A DNA stretch of 64,000 bases, taken from NCBI RefSeq assembly GCF_014270065.1, contig NZ_JACNME010000003.1, positions 62,001 to 126,000 on the forward strand. Reading direction: 5' to 3'. Both the position numbers and the translations under genes were made by a program. This document shows, one piece after another, positions 1-9,868 of the stretch. The stretch comes from Quadrisphaera sp. RL12-1S. Lineage in GTDB: Bacteria; Actinomycetota; Actinomycetes; Actinomycetales; Quadrisphaeraceae. Below the pieces are notes generated by a model. It was not told where the DNA came from. It was given only the letters and a program-made list of their open reading frames with translations, and ran no database searches. Each line of letters opens with the position of its first letter. The first letter of the stretch is position 1.

Positions 1-1753
<1,753 letters not shown>

Positions 1754-1774
1754 GCCTCCACCCTGCCGGGTGGG

Positions 1775-2836
1775 TCAGGCCTCGGCGAGCACCTCGCCCA
1801 GCGCGTCGGCGGTGGCCCGCAGCCGTCCCAGCGCCGCGGCGGCGGCCGCGGGCGACAGGGCCGCGAGCCCCGTCGACGTCGTCACCACCACCTGGCCCAG
1901 CTGGGCCGCGGGCAGGCCGAGGTGGTCCCAGGGCGTGCGCACCGCGCTGATCAGCGCGGACACCTCCGGCAGGGCGGCACCGCCCGCGAGCGCCGGCACG
2001 TCGAGCACGCCGAGGTGCAGCTCGTGGCCCGCCTCGAGCGCCTCCGCCAGCTGCTCCCACACGGCGGTGCCCAGCGGCCGCGAGGCCGGGGCGGCCAGGA
2101 CGAGGGCGTCCGCCCCGGCGGTGCGCAGCAGCGGCCACACCCCGGCGGCTCCCGAGGGCCCCGCGGAGGACGACGACGAGGGGGCCGTGCAGCGCAGCGC
2201 GGTCCGCACGCCCGCGGCGCGCAGCGCACCGGTGAGGTCGCGCAGGCCGTCACGGGCCCGCTGGGCGTCGACGGCGCGCAGCCTGCCCCAGCCGCTGGCC
2301 GTGGGGACGCGCCCCTCCAGGACGGCGGGCAGCGACGGCTCGTCCACCTGGACCACCAGCTGCGCGCCGGGGACGAGCCGCTGCACGTCGGCCGCGTGCT
2401 GGAGCACGCCCTCCACGAGCGAGCCGAGCAGGTAGCGGGCGGCACCGTCGTCCACCACGGCGCGCTCGCCGCGCGGGAGCCACACCGAGGCCGCCAGGCT
2501 CCACGGGCCCACCACCTGCAGCTTCAACGGGCCGGCGTAGCCGTCGGCGGCCTCGGCGAGGGCGTCGAGGTCGGCCGTGCGCAGCGACGCGGCGCGCTGG
2601 GCGTCACGGCCGGGGTGGTCCACCAGGCGCCAGCCGACGGGCTGCAGGTCCACCGGCATGTCCACCAGCAGCGCCGCCGTGCGCCCGGTCGGGTCGGCCC
2701 CGGGGCCGCGGGCGGGCAGCTCGGGGGCGAAGGGCAGGTGGTCCCCGCCCAGCTCTCCGAGGACGGCGCGGGCGGCCTCCAGCGGGTGCTCCCCGGGCCA
2801 GGCCCCGGTGGCGGTGGCTCTGGGGCGCTCGCTCAT
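1775..2836 (-). CDS. MetE-like (cobalamin-independent methionine synthase family) protein
   Basis: This 353-residue protein belongs to the single-domain MetE/UROD-like barrel family found between mnmA and ligA in many actinobacteria. Support comes from the genomic position, the barrel motif VVQVDEPSLPAV and the late segment TTSTGLAALSP. Full MetE is about 750 residues, so this is only the catalytic half. From memory, relatives carry His-Cys (HCC-type) and a later Cys in a TCGLA-type motif as zinc ligands. Here the corresponding places read LRC (R215-C216) and STGLA (T322), so two of three ligands seem changed. It may therefore not be a methyltransferase of the usual kind. The ATG at 2836 is chosen; an open frame extends upstream to 3241 but runs into mnmA. 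Family call good, function uncertain. Confidence 0.75.
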   Translation of the reverse strand: MSERPRATATGAWPGEHPLEAARAVLGELGGDHLPFAPELPARGPGADPTGRTAALLVDMPVDLQPVGWRLVDHPGRDAQRAASLRTADLDALAEAADGYAGPLKLQVVGPWSLAASVWLPRGERAVVDDGAARYLLGSLVEGVLQHAADVQRLVPGAQLVVQVDEPSLPAVLEGRVPTASGWGRLRAVDAQRARDGLRDLTGALRAAGVRTALRCTAPSSSSSAGPSGAAGVWPLLRTAGADALVLAAPASRPLGTAVWEQLAEALEAGHELHLGVLDVPALAGGAALPEVSALISAVRTPWDHLGLPAAQLGQVVVTTSTGLAALSPAAAAAALGRLRATADALGEVLAEA

Positions 2837-2847
2837 GCCCCCAGCGT

Positions 2848-2872
2848 GGCGGGCGGCGTCCGACCGCCCGCC
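2848..2872 (-). other. GC hairpin in the leader of the MetE-like gene
   Basis: A 9-bp perfect stem (GGCGGGCGG / CCGCCCGCC) with a 7-nt loop lies about 11 nt upstream of the MetE-like ATG, in the 164-nt gap after mnmA. No U-tract follows. It could attenuate or terminate readthrough from mnmA, or mask the ribosome site of the next gene; nothing in the sequence decides between these. Confidence 0.3.
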
Positions 2873-3000
2873 AGTGGGGGGCTGGGTGGTGCGCTGCCCG
2901 GTGGGTGCGCCGGTGCCCGGGGGCAGGGCCTCCACCCGGGCACCAGGCCACCCAGCGAGCACCGGGACACCCGCTCGGCGGACCTCGCGCGGCAGGGGCG

Positions 3001-4128
3001 TCAGGCGCGAGCCGGAACCCCGTCGCGCACGGCGGCGGCGAGGGTGGCCGAGCCCACCACGCGGGTGCCGTCGTAGAGGGCCAGCAGCTGCCCGGGGGCG
3101 ACACCGCGCGCGGGCTGGTCCAGCCGCACGCGCACGGTGCCGTCGTCGTCGACCTGCTCCACGGTGCAGGCCAGCTCCGCGCCGTGGGCGCGCACCTGCG
3201 CCCCCAGCCGCTGGCCCGGCTCCGGCGGCGGGCCGCACCACACGGCGCCGTCACCGGACAGGAGCTCCACGTCGAGGTCCTCGGCGGAGCCGACCACCAC
3301 GCGGCGCTCGGCCACGGACACCGAGAGCACGTACCGCGGCCTGCCGTCCGCAGCGGGCACACCCAGGCGCAGGCCGCGGCGCTGGCCGACCGTGTAGCCG
3401 GCGGCCCCGTCATGGGTGCCGACGGGGCGGCCGGCGGTGTCGACGACGTCGCCGGGCTGCCGGGCGCTCTCCGGCAGGCGGGCGCCGAGCCAGGCGCGGG
3501 TGTCGCCGTCGGGCACGAAGCAGATGTCGGTGCTGTCGGGCTTGTCGGCCAGCGCCAGGCCGCGCGCGGCGGCCTCGGCGCGCACCTCGTCCTTGCCCGT
3601 CGCGGTGCCCAGCGGGAACAGGGCCGTGGCCAGGCGCTGCGGCGGCAGCACCGCCAGCACGTAGGACTGGTCCTTGGCGAGGTCGTGGCTGCGGTGCAGC
3701 TCCCGGCCGCCGGTGGCCGTCCCCGGTCCGTCCTCCAGGCGCGCGTAGTGGCCGGTGGCCACGGCGTCGAAGCCCAGCGCCAGCGCGCGGTCGGCGAGGG
3801 CCGCGAACTTCACCTTCTGGTTGCAGCGCACGCACGGGTTGGGGGTGCGCCCGGCGGCGTACTCGGCCACGAAGTCGTCGACGACGTCCCGGCCGAAGCG
3901 CTCGGACAGGTCCCACACGTAGAACGGGACGCCGATGACGTCCGCGGCGCGCCGCGCGTCGCGGGAGTCCTCGACGGTGCAGCAGCCCCGGGCCCGTCCC
4001 GGGGTCGCGCTCGGGCTGGCGCTGGCCAGCGCCAGGTGGACCGCGACGACGTCGTGCCCCGCGTCCACCGCGCGGGCGGCGGCCACGGCGGAGTCGACGC
4101 CGCCGGACAGCGCGGCGAGCACCCTCAT
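3001..4128 (-). CDS. mnmA: tRNA-specific 2-thiouridylase MnmA
   Basis: MnmA (375 residues) puts sulfur on U34 of tRNAs for Lys, Glu and Gln in the cytoplasm. The PP-loop ATP-binding motif [11 protein letters not shown] is at residues 7-17. The catalytic cysteine sits in [10 protein letters not shown] (C102) and the second, persulfide-forming cysteine in TDICFVPDG (C203); both match the classical enzyme's positions closely. The C-terminal beta-barrel region ends with [16 protein letters not shown]. The ATG at 4128 is chosen because the PP-loop is always near the N-terminus; a longer open frame to 4203 overlaps the neighbour. It starts 10 nt after the stop of the cysteine desulfurase, its likely sulfur donor, so the two form a functional pair. 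Confidence 0.95.
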   Translation of the reverse strand: MRVLAALSGGVDSAVAAARAVDAGHDVVAVHLALASASPSATPGRARGCCTVEDSRDARRAADVIGVPFYVWDLSERFGRDVVDDFVAEYAAGRTPNPCVRCNQKVKFAALADRALALGFDAVATGHYARLEDGPGTATGGRELHRSHDLAKDQSYVLAVLPPQRLATALFPLGTATGKDEVRAEAAARGLALADKPDSTDICFVPDGDTRAWLGARLPESARQPGDVVDTAGRPVGTHDGAAGYTVGQRRGLRLGVPAADGRPRYVLSVSVAERRVVVGSAEDLDVELLSGDGAVWCGPPPEPGQRLGAQVRAHGAELACTVEQVDDDGTVRVRLDQPARGVAPGQLLALYDGTRVVGSATLAAAVRDGVPARA

Positions 4129-4138
4129 CGCGGCGCCC

Positions 4139-5332
4139 TCAGGAGCCCGCGAGCGCGAGGCCCGCGGTGCGGGCACGCTCGACGACGGGGCCGAGCACCT
4201 CACCGACCAGCGCCACGTCGGCGGCGGTGGAGGTGCGGCCCAGGCTGAAGCGCAGGGCCCCGGCGGCGTCGGCGTCGGACAGGCCCATGGCCCGCAGCAC
4301 GTGGCTGGGCTGGGGCACGCCGGCCGTGCACGCCGACCCGGTGGAGCACTCCACGCCGCGGGCGTCGAGCAGGTAGAGCAGGGCGTCGCCCTCGGCCCCC
4401 GGCACGGTGACGTGCAGGATCCCGGGCAGGCGGTCCTCCGGGCGGGAGGCGCCGCGGACCACGGCGTCGGGGACGGCGGCCAGCACCGCCGCCTCCAGCT
4501 GGTCCCGCAGCCCGCGCAGCGCCGGAGTGCGCTCGGCGAGGGTGTCGACGGCGGCGGTGGTGGCCACGGCCAGCCCGCGTGCGGCGGCGGCGTCGACGCT
4601 GCCGGAGCGGACCCCGCCCTCCTGGCCGCCGCCGTGCAGCACCGGCACGAGGGGGGTGCCGCGGCGCAGCACGAGGCCGCCCACGCCGGTGGTGCCGCCC
4701 AGCTTGTGCCCGGTGAAGGACAGCGCCGCCAGGCCCGAGGCGGCGAAGTCGACGGGGACCTGGCCGACGGCCTGCACCGCGTCGGAGTGCACGGGGACCC
4801 CGTGGCGGGCCGCCAGCTCGACCACCTCGGCGAGCGGCTGCAGGGTGCCGACCTCGTTGTTGGCCCACATGACGCTGACCAGGGCCACCGACGCCGGGTC
4901 GCGCTCGAGGGACTCGCGCAGCGCGTCCAGGCGCAGCCGGCCCTCGCCGTCCACGGGCAGCTCCTCCACCCGGGCGCCCAGGCCCGCGGGGTGCTCCCCC
5001 AGCCAGTGCGCCGGGTCGAGGACGCCGTGGTGCTCCACGGCCGAGACCAGCACGCGCGTGCGGCGCGGGTCCTCCCCGTGGCGGGCCCAGAAGAGGCCCT
5101 TCACGGCGAGGTTGTCGGACTCGGTGCCGCCGCCGGTGAGCACGACCTCGCCGGGACGTGCTCCCAGCGCGGCCGCGAGCTCCTCGCGGGACTCCTCCAC
5201 CACCCGCCGCGCGGCGCGCCCCGAGCTGTGCAGGGCGGAGGCGTTCCCCGAGCGGGTGAGCTCGGTGAGCATGGCCTCGGCCGCGGCGGGCAGCACGGGC
5301 GTGTCGGCAGCGTGGTCCAGGTACGCCGTCAC
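4139..5332 (-). CDS. iscS: cysteine desulfurase (NifS/IscS class)
   Basis: A 397-residue PLP enzyme of aminotransferase class V that takes sulfur from cysteine and carries it as a persulfide. Visible signatures are the N-terminal [12 protein letters not shown], the HH pair in VEHHGVLDP, the PLP-lysine motif SFTGHKLGG, and the active cysteine in STGSACTAG (about C335) close to an RFSLGR motif. The GTG at 5332 (MTAYLDHAA) is chosen because family members start just before this tyrosine; a longer frame to 5410 would run into the divergent glgX. It is directly followed by mnmA, which implies delivery of sulfur to tRNA thiolation. No iscU/iscA-type scaffold is nearby. The symbol iscS is by class; NifS-like is equally fair. 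Confidence 0.9.
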   Translation of the reverse strand: MTAYLDHAADTPVLPAAAEAMLTELTRSGNASALHSSGRAARRVVEESREELAAALGARPGEVVLTGGGTESDNLAVKGLFWARHGEDPRRTRVLVSAVEHHGVLDPAHWLGEHPAGLGARVEELPVDGEGRLRLDALRESLERDPASVALVSVMWANNEVGTLQPLAEVVELAARHGVPVHSDAVQAVGQVPVDFAASGLAALSFTGHKLGGTTGVGGLVLRRGTPLVPVLHGGGQEGGVRSGSVDAAAARGLAVATTAAVDTLAERTPALRGLRDQLEAAVLAAVPDAVVRGASRPEDRLPGILHVTVPGAEGDALLYLLDARGVECSTGSACTAGVPQPSHVLRAMGLSDADAAGALRFSLGRTSTAADVALVGEVLGPVVERARTAGLALAGS

Positions 5333-5369
5333 GCACCGAGGGTACGTCCATGCGGCAGAGTCATCCCCC

Positions 5370-7814
5370 ATGACCAGCGCGAGCGCCACGTCGAGAGCAG
5401 CGGCGAGCACCCCCTCTGGCCCGGTGTCGAGCCCGGTGTCGAGCCCAGCGTCGAGCCCGGTGTCGAGCCCGGTGTCGAGCAGCGCACCGCCCCTGGGCGT
5501 GCGCCTGCACCCGGGAGGCGCCAGCGCCGCCGTCGTCGCGTCCCGCGCCGACGCGGTGGCGGTCTGCCTCCTCGACGACGACGGCGCCGGCGGCTGGAGC
5601 GAGCGGCGCGTGCCGCTGACCCGCCGTCCCGGCGGCCTGTGGACCGGTGACCTCCCGGGCGTGCGCGCCGGCCAGCGCTACGGGCTGCGCGTCGACGGCC
5701 CGTGGGACCCCGCCGCGGGGCTGCGGCACGACCCGGCGAAGCTGCTGCTGGACCCGCACGCCCTCGCCGTCGACGGCGAGCTGCGGTGGGGCCCGGAGCT
5801 GTTCGCGCACGAGGTCAGCGGGCCGCAGTGGCTGCCGCTGGACGCCTCGCCGGCCGCGCAGCGGCGCAGCGGCCTGGACAGCGCCGGCAGCGCGCCCGTC
5901 GGCGTCGTCCTCGAAGCACCCGTGGCCGACCAGGCCGCACGCCCGCGCACCCCGTGGTCGCGCACGGTGGTCTACGAGGCGCACCTGCGCGGCCTCACGA
6001 TGCTGCACCCCGACGTCCCGCCGGAGCTGCGCGGCACCTGGGCGGGCCTGGCGCACCCCGCCGTCGTCGAGCACCTGACCCGGCTGGGCGTCACGGCGGT
6101 CGAGCTGCTGCCGGTGCAGGCGATCGGCACGGAGATCTCGCTGGCCCGGCGCGGCCAGGCCAACTACTGGGGATACTCCACGCTGAGCTGGTTCGCGCCC
6201 GAGCCTCGCTACGCCACCGCGGCCGCGCGCGCCGCGGGGCCGGCGGCGGTGCTCGCCGAGGTGCGCGACGCCGTCGCCGCGTTGCACGCGGCGGGCCTGG
6301 AGGTGCTCCTCGACGTCGTCTACAACCACTCCTGCGAGGGCCACGCCCACGACGGGCCGAGCCTCTCGCTGCGCGGCATCGACTCCGCCGGCTACTACCG
6401 CCTGGACGGTTCCGGCCGCGACGTCGACTCCACCGGCTGCGGCAACAGCCTCGACTTCGGGCGGCCGCAGTGCGTGCGCCTGGCGATGGACTCGCTGCGG
6501 CACTGGGTGACGGCGTTCGGCGTGGACGGCTTCCGGTTCGACCTGGCGCCCACGCTCGGCCGCGGCCTGGACGGCGCCTACCGGCCCGACGCGCCGCTGC
6601 TGCTCGCGATGGGCGCCGACCCCGTGCTGTCCGACGTCAAGCTGGTCTCCGAGCCGTGGGACCTCGGGCCGGACGGGTGGCGCACGGGTGACTTCCCACA
6701 GCCGTTCGCGGAGTGGAACGACAGGTTCCGCGACGGCGCCCGGGAGTTCTGGCTGGCCGTGCCGGGGCGCGCCTCGCGCGGGGAGCCCACCGGCTCGGGC
6801 CTGGGCGAGCTGGCCCTGCGCCTGACCGGCTCCGCGGACCTGTTCGGCGGCGGCCCGGGCGACCGCGGGCCGATGGCGTCGGTGAGCTTCGTGACCGCGC
6901 ACGACGGCTTCACGCTGGCCGACGCGTGCGCGTTCGACCACAAGCACAACCTCGCCAACGGCGAGGACAACCGGGACGGCACGGACTCCAACCGGTCCTG
7001 GAACCACGGCATGGAGGGCTGGCCCGGGGAGGGCGGCACCGCCGCCGGTCCGCTCGCCGACCCGGCCGACGAGCAGGCGGGGTTCGCCGTCGACCCCGAC
7101 GAGCTCATGGTGACCGCCCTGCGGCGCCGCTCCATGCGCAACCTGCTGGCCACGCTGGTGCTGTCCGCCGGCGTGCCGATGCTCACCGCCGGTGACGAGC
7201 TGGGCAGGTCCCAGGGCGGCAACAACAACCCGTACTGCCTCGACGACGAGACCTCGTGGGTCGACTGGCACCTGGCGCCCTGGCAGCAGCACCTGCTGGA
7301 GACCACCCGGCAGCTGCTGGCGCTGCGCGCGCAGCACCCCGTGCTGCACGCCGAGCAGCCGCCCCGCCCGGCCCGCGCGGCCGCGGTGCCCGGCGCTCCG
7401 CAGCTGACCTGGTGGGACGCCGAGGGCGGCCCGATGGACCCCGAGGACTGGCAGGACCCCCAGAACCGCACCGTGCAGGTGCACCTGGGCGCCGCGCAGA
7501 CCAGCGGGGAGGACCTGCTGCTCGTCCTCGCCGGGGACCTCGACGACGGCGACCTCGTGCTGCCGCCGCAGCCGGGCGTGGCGGGCTACCGGCTGCTGTG
7601 GGACAGCGCCGTGGAGCGCTACCCCGCGGGCGCCCTGGGAGCGCTGGACGCGGTGGGCACGACGGTGCCCGTCAGCGCGCTCTCGACCCGGTTGTACCGG
7701 CCGGTCACCTCACCTCAGGACGACGACGCGGACGCCGACGCTGCCGCCGTCGTCGTCGAGCCGGCCGAGGGCCAGACGACCGCGCCGTCGGAGCCGACCA
7801 CGGCCCGCAGGTAG
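5370..7814 (+). CDS. glgX: glycogen debranching enzyme GlgX (GH13)
   Basis: This 814-residue enzyme cleaves alpha-1,6 branches in glycogen after phosphorylase has trimmed them. An N-terminal CBM48-like part (GVRLHPGG to about residue 150) is followed by the GH13 barrel: DVVYNHS, GFRFDLAP with nucleophile D391, SEPWDLG with acid/base E428, and VTAHDGFTL with D512. The ATG at 5370 leaves 37 nt to the divergent cysteine desulfurase start. Before the conserved part, residues 18-38 are a low-complexity SSPV repeat encoded by five 12-bp units, and several repeats contain in-frame GTG codons that could be the real start. The last 100 nt overlap the convergent ABC-receptor gene, encoding an acidic tail not expected in the family. 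Identity firm, both ends less so. Confidence 0.92.
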   Translation: MTSASATSRAAASTPSGPVSSPVSSPASSPVSSPVSSSAPPLGVRLHPGGASAAVVASRADAVAVCLLDDDGAGGWSERRVPLTRRPGGLWTGDLPGVRAGQRYGLRVDGPWDPAAGLRHDPAKLLLDPHALAVDGELRWGPELFAHEVSGPQWLPLDASPAAQRRSGLDSAGSAPVGVVLEAPVADQAARPRTPWSRTVVYEAHLRGLTMLHPDVPPELRGTWAGLAHPAVVEHLTRLGVTAVELLPVQAIGTEISLARRGQANYWGYSTLSWFAPEPRYATAAARAAGPAAVLAEVRDAVAALHAAGLEVLLDVVYNHSCEGHAHDGPSLSLRGIDSAGYYRLDGSGRDVDSTGCGNSLDFGRPQCVRLAMDSLRHWVTAFGVDGFRFDLAPTLGRGLDGAYRPDAPLLLAMGADPVLSDVKLVSEPWDLGPDGWRTGDFPQPFAEWNDRFRDGAREFWLAVPGRASRGEPTGSGLGELALRLTGSADLFGGGPGDRGPMASVSFVTAHDGFTLADACAFDHKHNLANGEDNRDGTDSNRSWNHGMEGWPGEGGTAAGPLADPADEQAGFAVDPDELMVTALRRRSMRNLLATLVLSAGVPMLTAGDELGRSQGGNNNPYCLDDETSWVDWHLAPWQQHLLETTRQLLALRAQHPVLHAEQPPRPARAAAVPGAPQLTWWDAEGGPMDPEDWQDPQNRTVQVHLGAAQTSGEDLLLVLAGDLDDGDLVLPPQPGVAGYRLLWDSAVERYPAGALGALDAVGTTVPVSALSTRLYRPVTSPQDDDADADAAAVVVEPAEGQTTAPSEPTTARR
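5423..5482 (+). repeat. five-copy 12-bp tandem repeat in the 5' end of glgX
   Basis: Five consecutive 12-bp units with consensus GGTGTCGAGCCC; the third reads AGC for its first three bases and the last ends in CAG. Being a multiple of three, loss or gain of a unit keeps the frame and only changes the length of the SSPV linker. Units 1, 2, 4 and 5 each contain an in-frame GTG. Confidence 0.9.
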
Positions 7815-8866
7815 GAGTCGTCGAAGACGCTGGTCGGGTCCGGGACGCTCTTCAGCTCCCCGGACCCGACCAGCACCTGGCCCTCCGCGGTCAGCGCGGC
7901 CGGGTCGACGAAGCCGATCGGCTGGCCGGCCGGGGTGGAGCTGGCCACGAGCTTCGACTCGGTGGTGAAGACCTGCTCGTTGTGGGTCACGTCGAACCCG
8001 CTGCCGGACTTCTCCGCCGCCGCCTGCACGCACTGCTGCAGCTGGGTCTGGCAGACCTCGTGGGCGTGCAGCAGCGCCCGGACGAAGTCCTGCACGGCGG
8101 TGGGGTGGGCCTTCGCGAAGGCGGGGTTGGCGATGAGCTGCCCGAAGGAGCCGGTCACCCCGTAGTCCTCGGGGTTCCACTGCGTGACCTGGTCACCCAT
8201 CGCCGCCAGCGTGAGCGGCTCGTTGGACTTGTAGCCGGTGAGGGACTGCACCTGGCCGCGCACGAGCACGGTCGGGTCGTAGCCGACCTTGACCTGGGTG
8301 ATCGACCCCAGGTCCACCCCGGCCGTGACGAGCATGGCCCTCAGCGGCGCCGGGAGGCTCCCCTTGTGGCCCAGCGTGGTGCCGTCGAGCTGCTTGAGGT
8401 CGGTCACGCTCGGCTCGGTCATGAGCGTGGCGATCGGCACGTGGCCGAACGTCGCGACCCCGACGACGTCGGCTCCCCCGGCCACCGCGAGCATCGCCTC
8501 GGCCGCGCTGCCGACACCGGACAGCTGGGCCCGGCCCGCGGCGGTGAGCTGCGCGCCCTGCGCGGTGTCGCCGGAGCCGGGCTGCAGCTGCACGTCGAGG
8601 CAGACGTCCTTGAAGAACCCCATCGACTCCGCCGCGACGGCCTCGAGGATGGTCGTGGACGCCTGGTACTGGTACCCCGTGAGGTAGGTGACCGTGCCGG
8701 CGTCGCGGTTCTTCGCGCAGCGGTCGGCGTCGATGACGCCGCTGCCGCTCGCCGTCGCCCCCTGGCCCGGGGCTGGTGAGGAGCCCGAGCAGGCGGACAG
8801 CAGGAGCACGGCGGTGCAGGCGGCCGCCAGGGCGCCGAGGGCGGAGCGGCGTCGGAGCGTGGTCAC
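7715..8866 (-). CDS. ABC transporter substrate-binding lipoprotein (NMT1/THI5-like, SsuA family)
   Basis: A 383-residue extracytoplasmic solute receptor. The N-terminus is a lipoprotein signal (basic MTTLRRR, hydrophobic core, lipobox LLSAC), and the mature protein has the NMT1-like pattern: YLTGYQYQASTTILEAVAAE, the FFKDVCLDVQL element and GVATFGHVPIATLM. This family brings in sulfonates, nitrate, taurine or pyrimidine thiamine precursors; the ligand cannot be read here. GTG at 8866 is preferred because it gives a standard signal peptide; GTG at 8890 is possible. It is the last gene of a minus-strand unit with the permease and ATPase, separated from them by a kinase gene and a small ORF. Its last 100 nt overlap glgX on the other strand, giving a Ser/Ala tail. 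Confidence 0.8.
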   Translation of the reverse strand: MTTLRRRSALGALAAACTAVLLLSACSGSSPAPGQGATASGSGVIDADRCAKNRDAGTVTYLTGYQYQASTTILEAVAAESMGFFKDVCLDVQLQPGSGDTAQGAQLTAAGRAQLSGVGSAAEAMLAVAGGADVVGVATFGHVPIATLMTEPSVTDLKQLDGTTLGHKGSLPAPLRAMLVTAGVDLGSITQVKVGYDPTVLVRGQVQSLTGYKSNEPLTLAAMGDQVTQWNPEDYGVTGSFGQLIANPAFAKAHPTAVQDFVRALLHAHEVCQTQLQQCVQAAAEKSGSGFDVTHNEQVFTTESKLVASSTPAGQPIGFVDPAALTAEGQVLVGSGELKSVPDPTSVFDDSYLRAVVGSDGAVVWPSAGSTTTAAASASASSS

Positions 8867-8935
8867 GCGCCTGATTGTCGGGCCTCGCACCGCTGCGCGG
8901 CTTCCGACCGGTCGCAGCGGGGTCTCCGCGGGCGA

Positions 8936-9166
8936 TCAGCTCGTGGGGCCGCCGGTCATCCACTGCGTCGCGAGAGCGCGCCGCTCCGCGTCACCGGACT
9001 GCAGGTCCGCGCGCTCAGCGGTGCGGTTCCCCGGGCCGCCGGCGTAGTTCGGGAAGTTGCCGCGGAGGCGCTCGTCGGAGAACCCGACGACGATGCCGGA
9101 CGCGTAGGCGCCAGCCCGCCGGGGCAGCGCGGCGAGGGCCCTGACCAGTGCCGACGCGAGCTTCAT
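8936..9166 (-). CDS. small hypothetical protein coupled to the kinase gene
   Basis: A 76-residue ORF starting MKLASALVRAL and ending QWMTGGPTS. Its ATG overlaps the stop of the upstream kinase gene in an ATGA junction, the coupling used throughout this window, which is the main reason to accept it. The first 25 residues are mildly hydrophobic and basic; the rest is polar, rich in Gly, Arg and Asn (FPNYAGGPGNRTAER). I recognise no family. The reading frame also continues upstream through the kinase in another frame, so the ORF could be chance. Confidence 0.45.
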   Translation of the reverse strand: MKLASALVRALAALPRRAGAYASGIVVGFSDERLRGNFPNYAGGPGNRTAERADLQSGDAERRALATQWMTGGPTS

Positions 9167-9828
9167 GATCGGACGGTAGACCTCGGCGCACCACCGGTCC
9201 AGAGCGCCGCGCCCACGCGGTCGACCAGCGCCCCCAGCGGCGCCGACCCGTCCACCTCCCACGCCACCAGCCCCAGGTCGGCGCACTGCGCGCGCAGCCG
9301 GTCGGTGAAGAGCGCGTCGCGCTCCAGCAGGTTCGCGAGCGCTCGCGGCGGGTCGCTGGTGCGCCCCGCGACGTCGCCCAGCGACCCCCTCGCCGCGAAG
9401 GCGCGGCGGCGGAACGCGGGGGTCGGCAGCAGCCACAGCGCGTGGGACGGGTCCGCCAGGAGCGGCGCCACGAGGTGCGGCAGCAGCCGGAAGCCCTCTA
9501 CCAGCACCGGGCGCTCCGGCGGCAGCGCCGCGACGTCGTCGAGGAGCAGGTCGAAGGCCTCCCCGCGGTACCAGTGGAAGGTCTCGAGCATCTGCTGCGG
9601 CGTGCTGCCGAGCCACCGCACGTCCGTCGTCGCCGCGGCGAAGCGCGCGAGCTCGGGTGCGGCGGCGGGATCGGCGCGGCGGGCGTGGTCCGCCATGAGC
9701 TCGTCGGTGTCGACGACGACGAGCTCGGGGCGCTCGACCGCCAGCGCCCTGGCCACGCTGCTCTTGCCGGCGCCGCTGCCCCCGCCCAGCCAGCGGACGT
9801 GCCCGAGTTCCCGTGCGTCCGCGTCCAT
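9163..9828 (-). CDS. P-loop kinase-like protein of unknown substrate
   Basis: A 221-residue protein with a Walker A motif GGGSGAGKSS at residues 15-24, preceded by a short strand VRWL, and an acidic VVDTDELMADH motif like the substrate-side Asp of small-molecule kinases. Later come ETFHWYRGEAFDLLL, VLVEGFRLLP (a possible Walker B-like strand) and RTSDPPRALANLLERD, which look like lid and base-binding elements. It resembles shikimate/adenylate-type kinases in general fold and a conserved but uncharacterised actinobacterial family. ATG at 9828 has GGGAG 6 nt before it. It lies between the permease and the receptor gene of an ABC importer, so it may phosphorylate the imported compound, which is inference. 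Confidence 0.7.
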   Translation of the reverse strand: MDADARELGHVRWLGGGSGAGKSSVARALAVERPELVVVDTDELMADHARRADPAAAPELARFAAATTDVRWLGSTPQQMLETFHWYRGEAFDLLLDDVAALPPERPVLVEGFRLLPHLVAPLLADPSHALWLLPTPAFRRRAFAARGSLGDVAGRTSDPPRALANLLERDALFTDRLRAQCADLGLVAWEVDGSAPLGALVDRVGAALWTGGAPRSTVRS

Positions 9829-9868
9829 CAACGGCTCCCGGTCCGTCCGGCGCCGAGCCGCCGGCGGG

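Noticed and set aside
2837-3241. Upstream extension of the MetE-like protein to 488 residues
   Set aside because: It would overlap mnmA by 241 nt, and the added segment is low-complexity Arg/Pro sequence.
5361-7484. A 707-codon minus frame antisense to glgX
   Set aside because: Composition typical of antisense shadow; glgX has all GH13 catalytic residues.
9167-9616. Longer version of the small ORF reaching 9616
   Set aside because: The extra part is the kinase gene read in another frame; the ATGA-coupled ATG is the sensible start.
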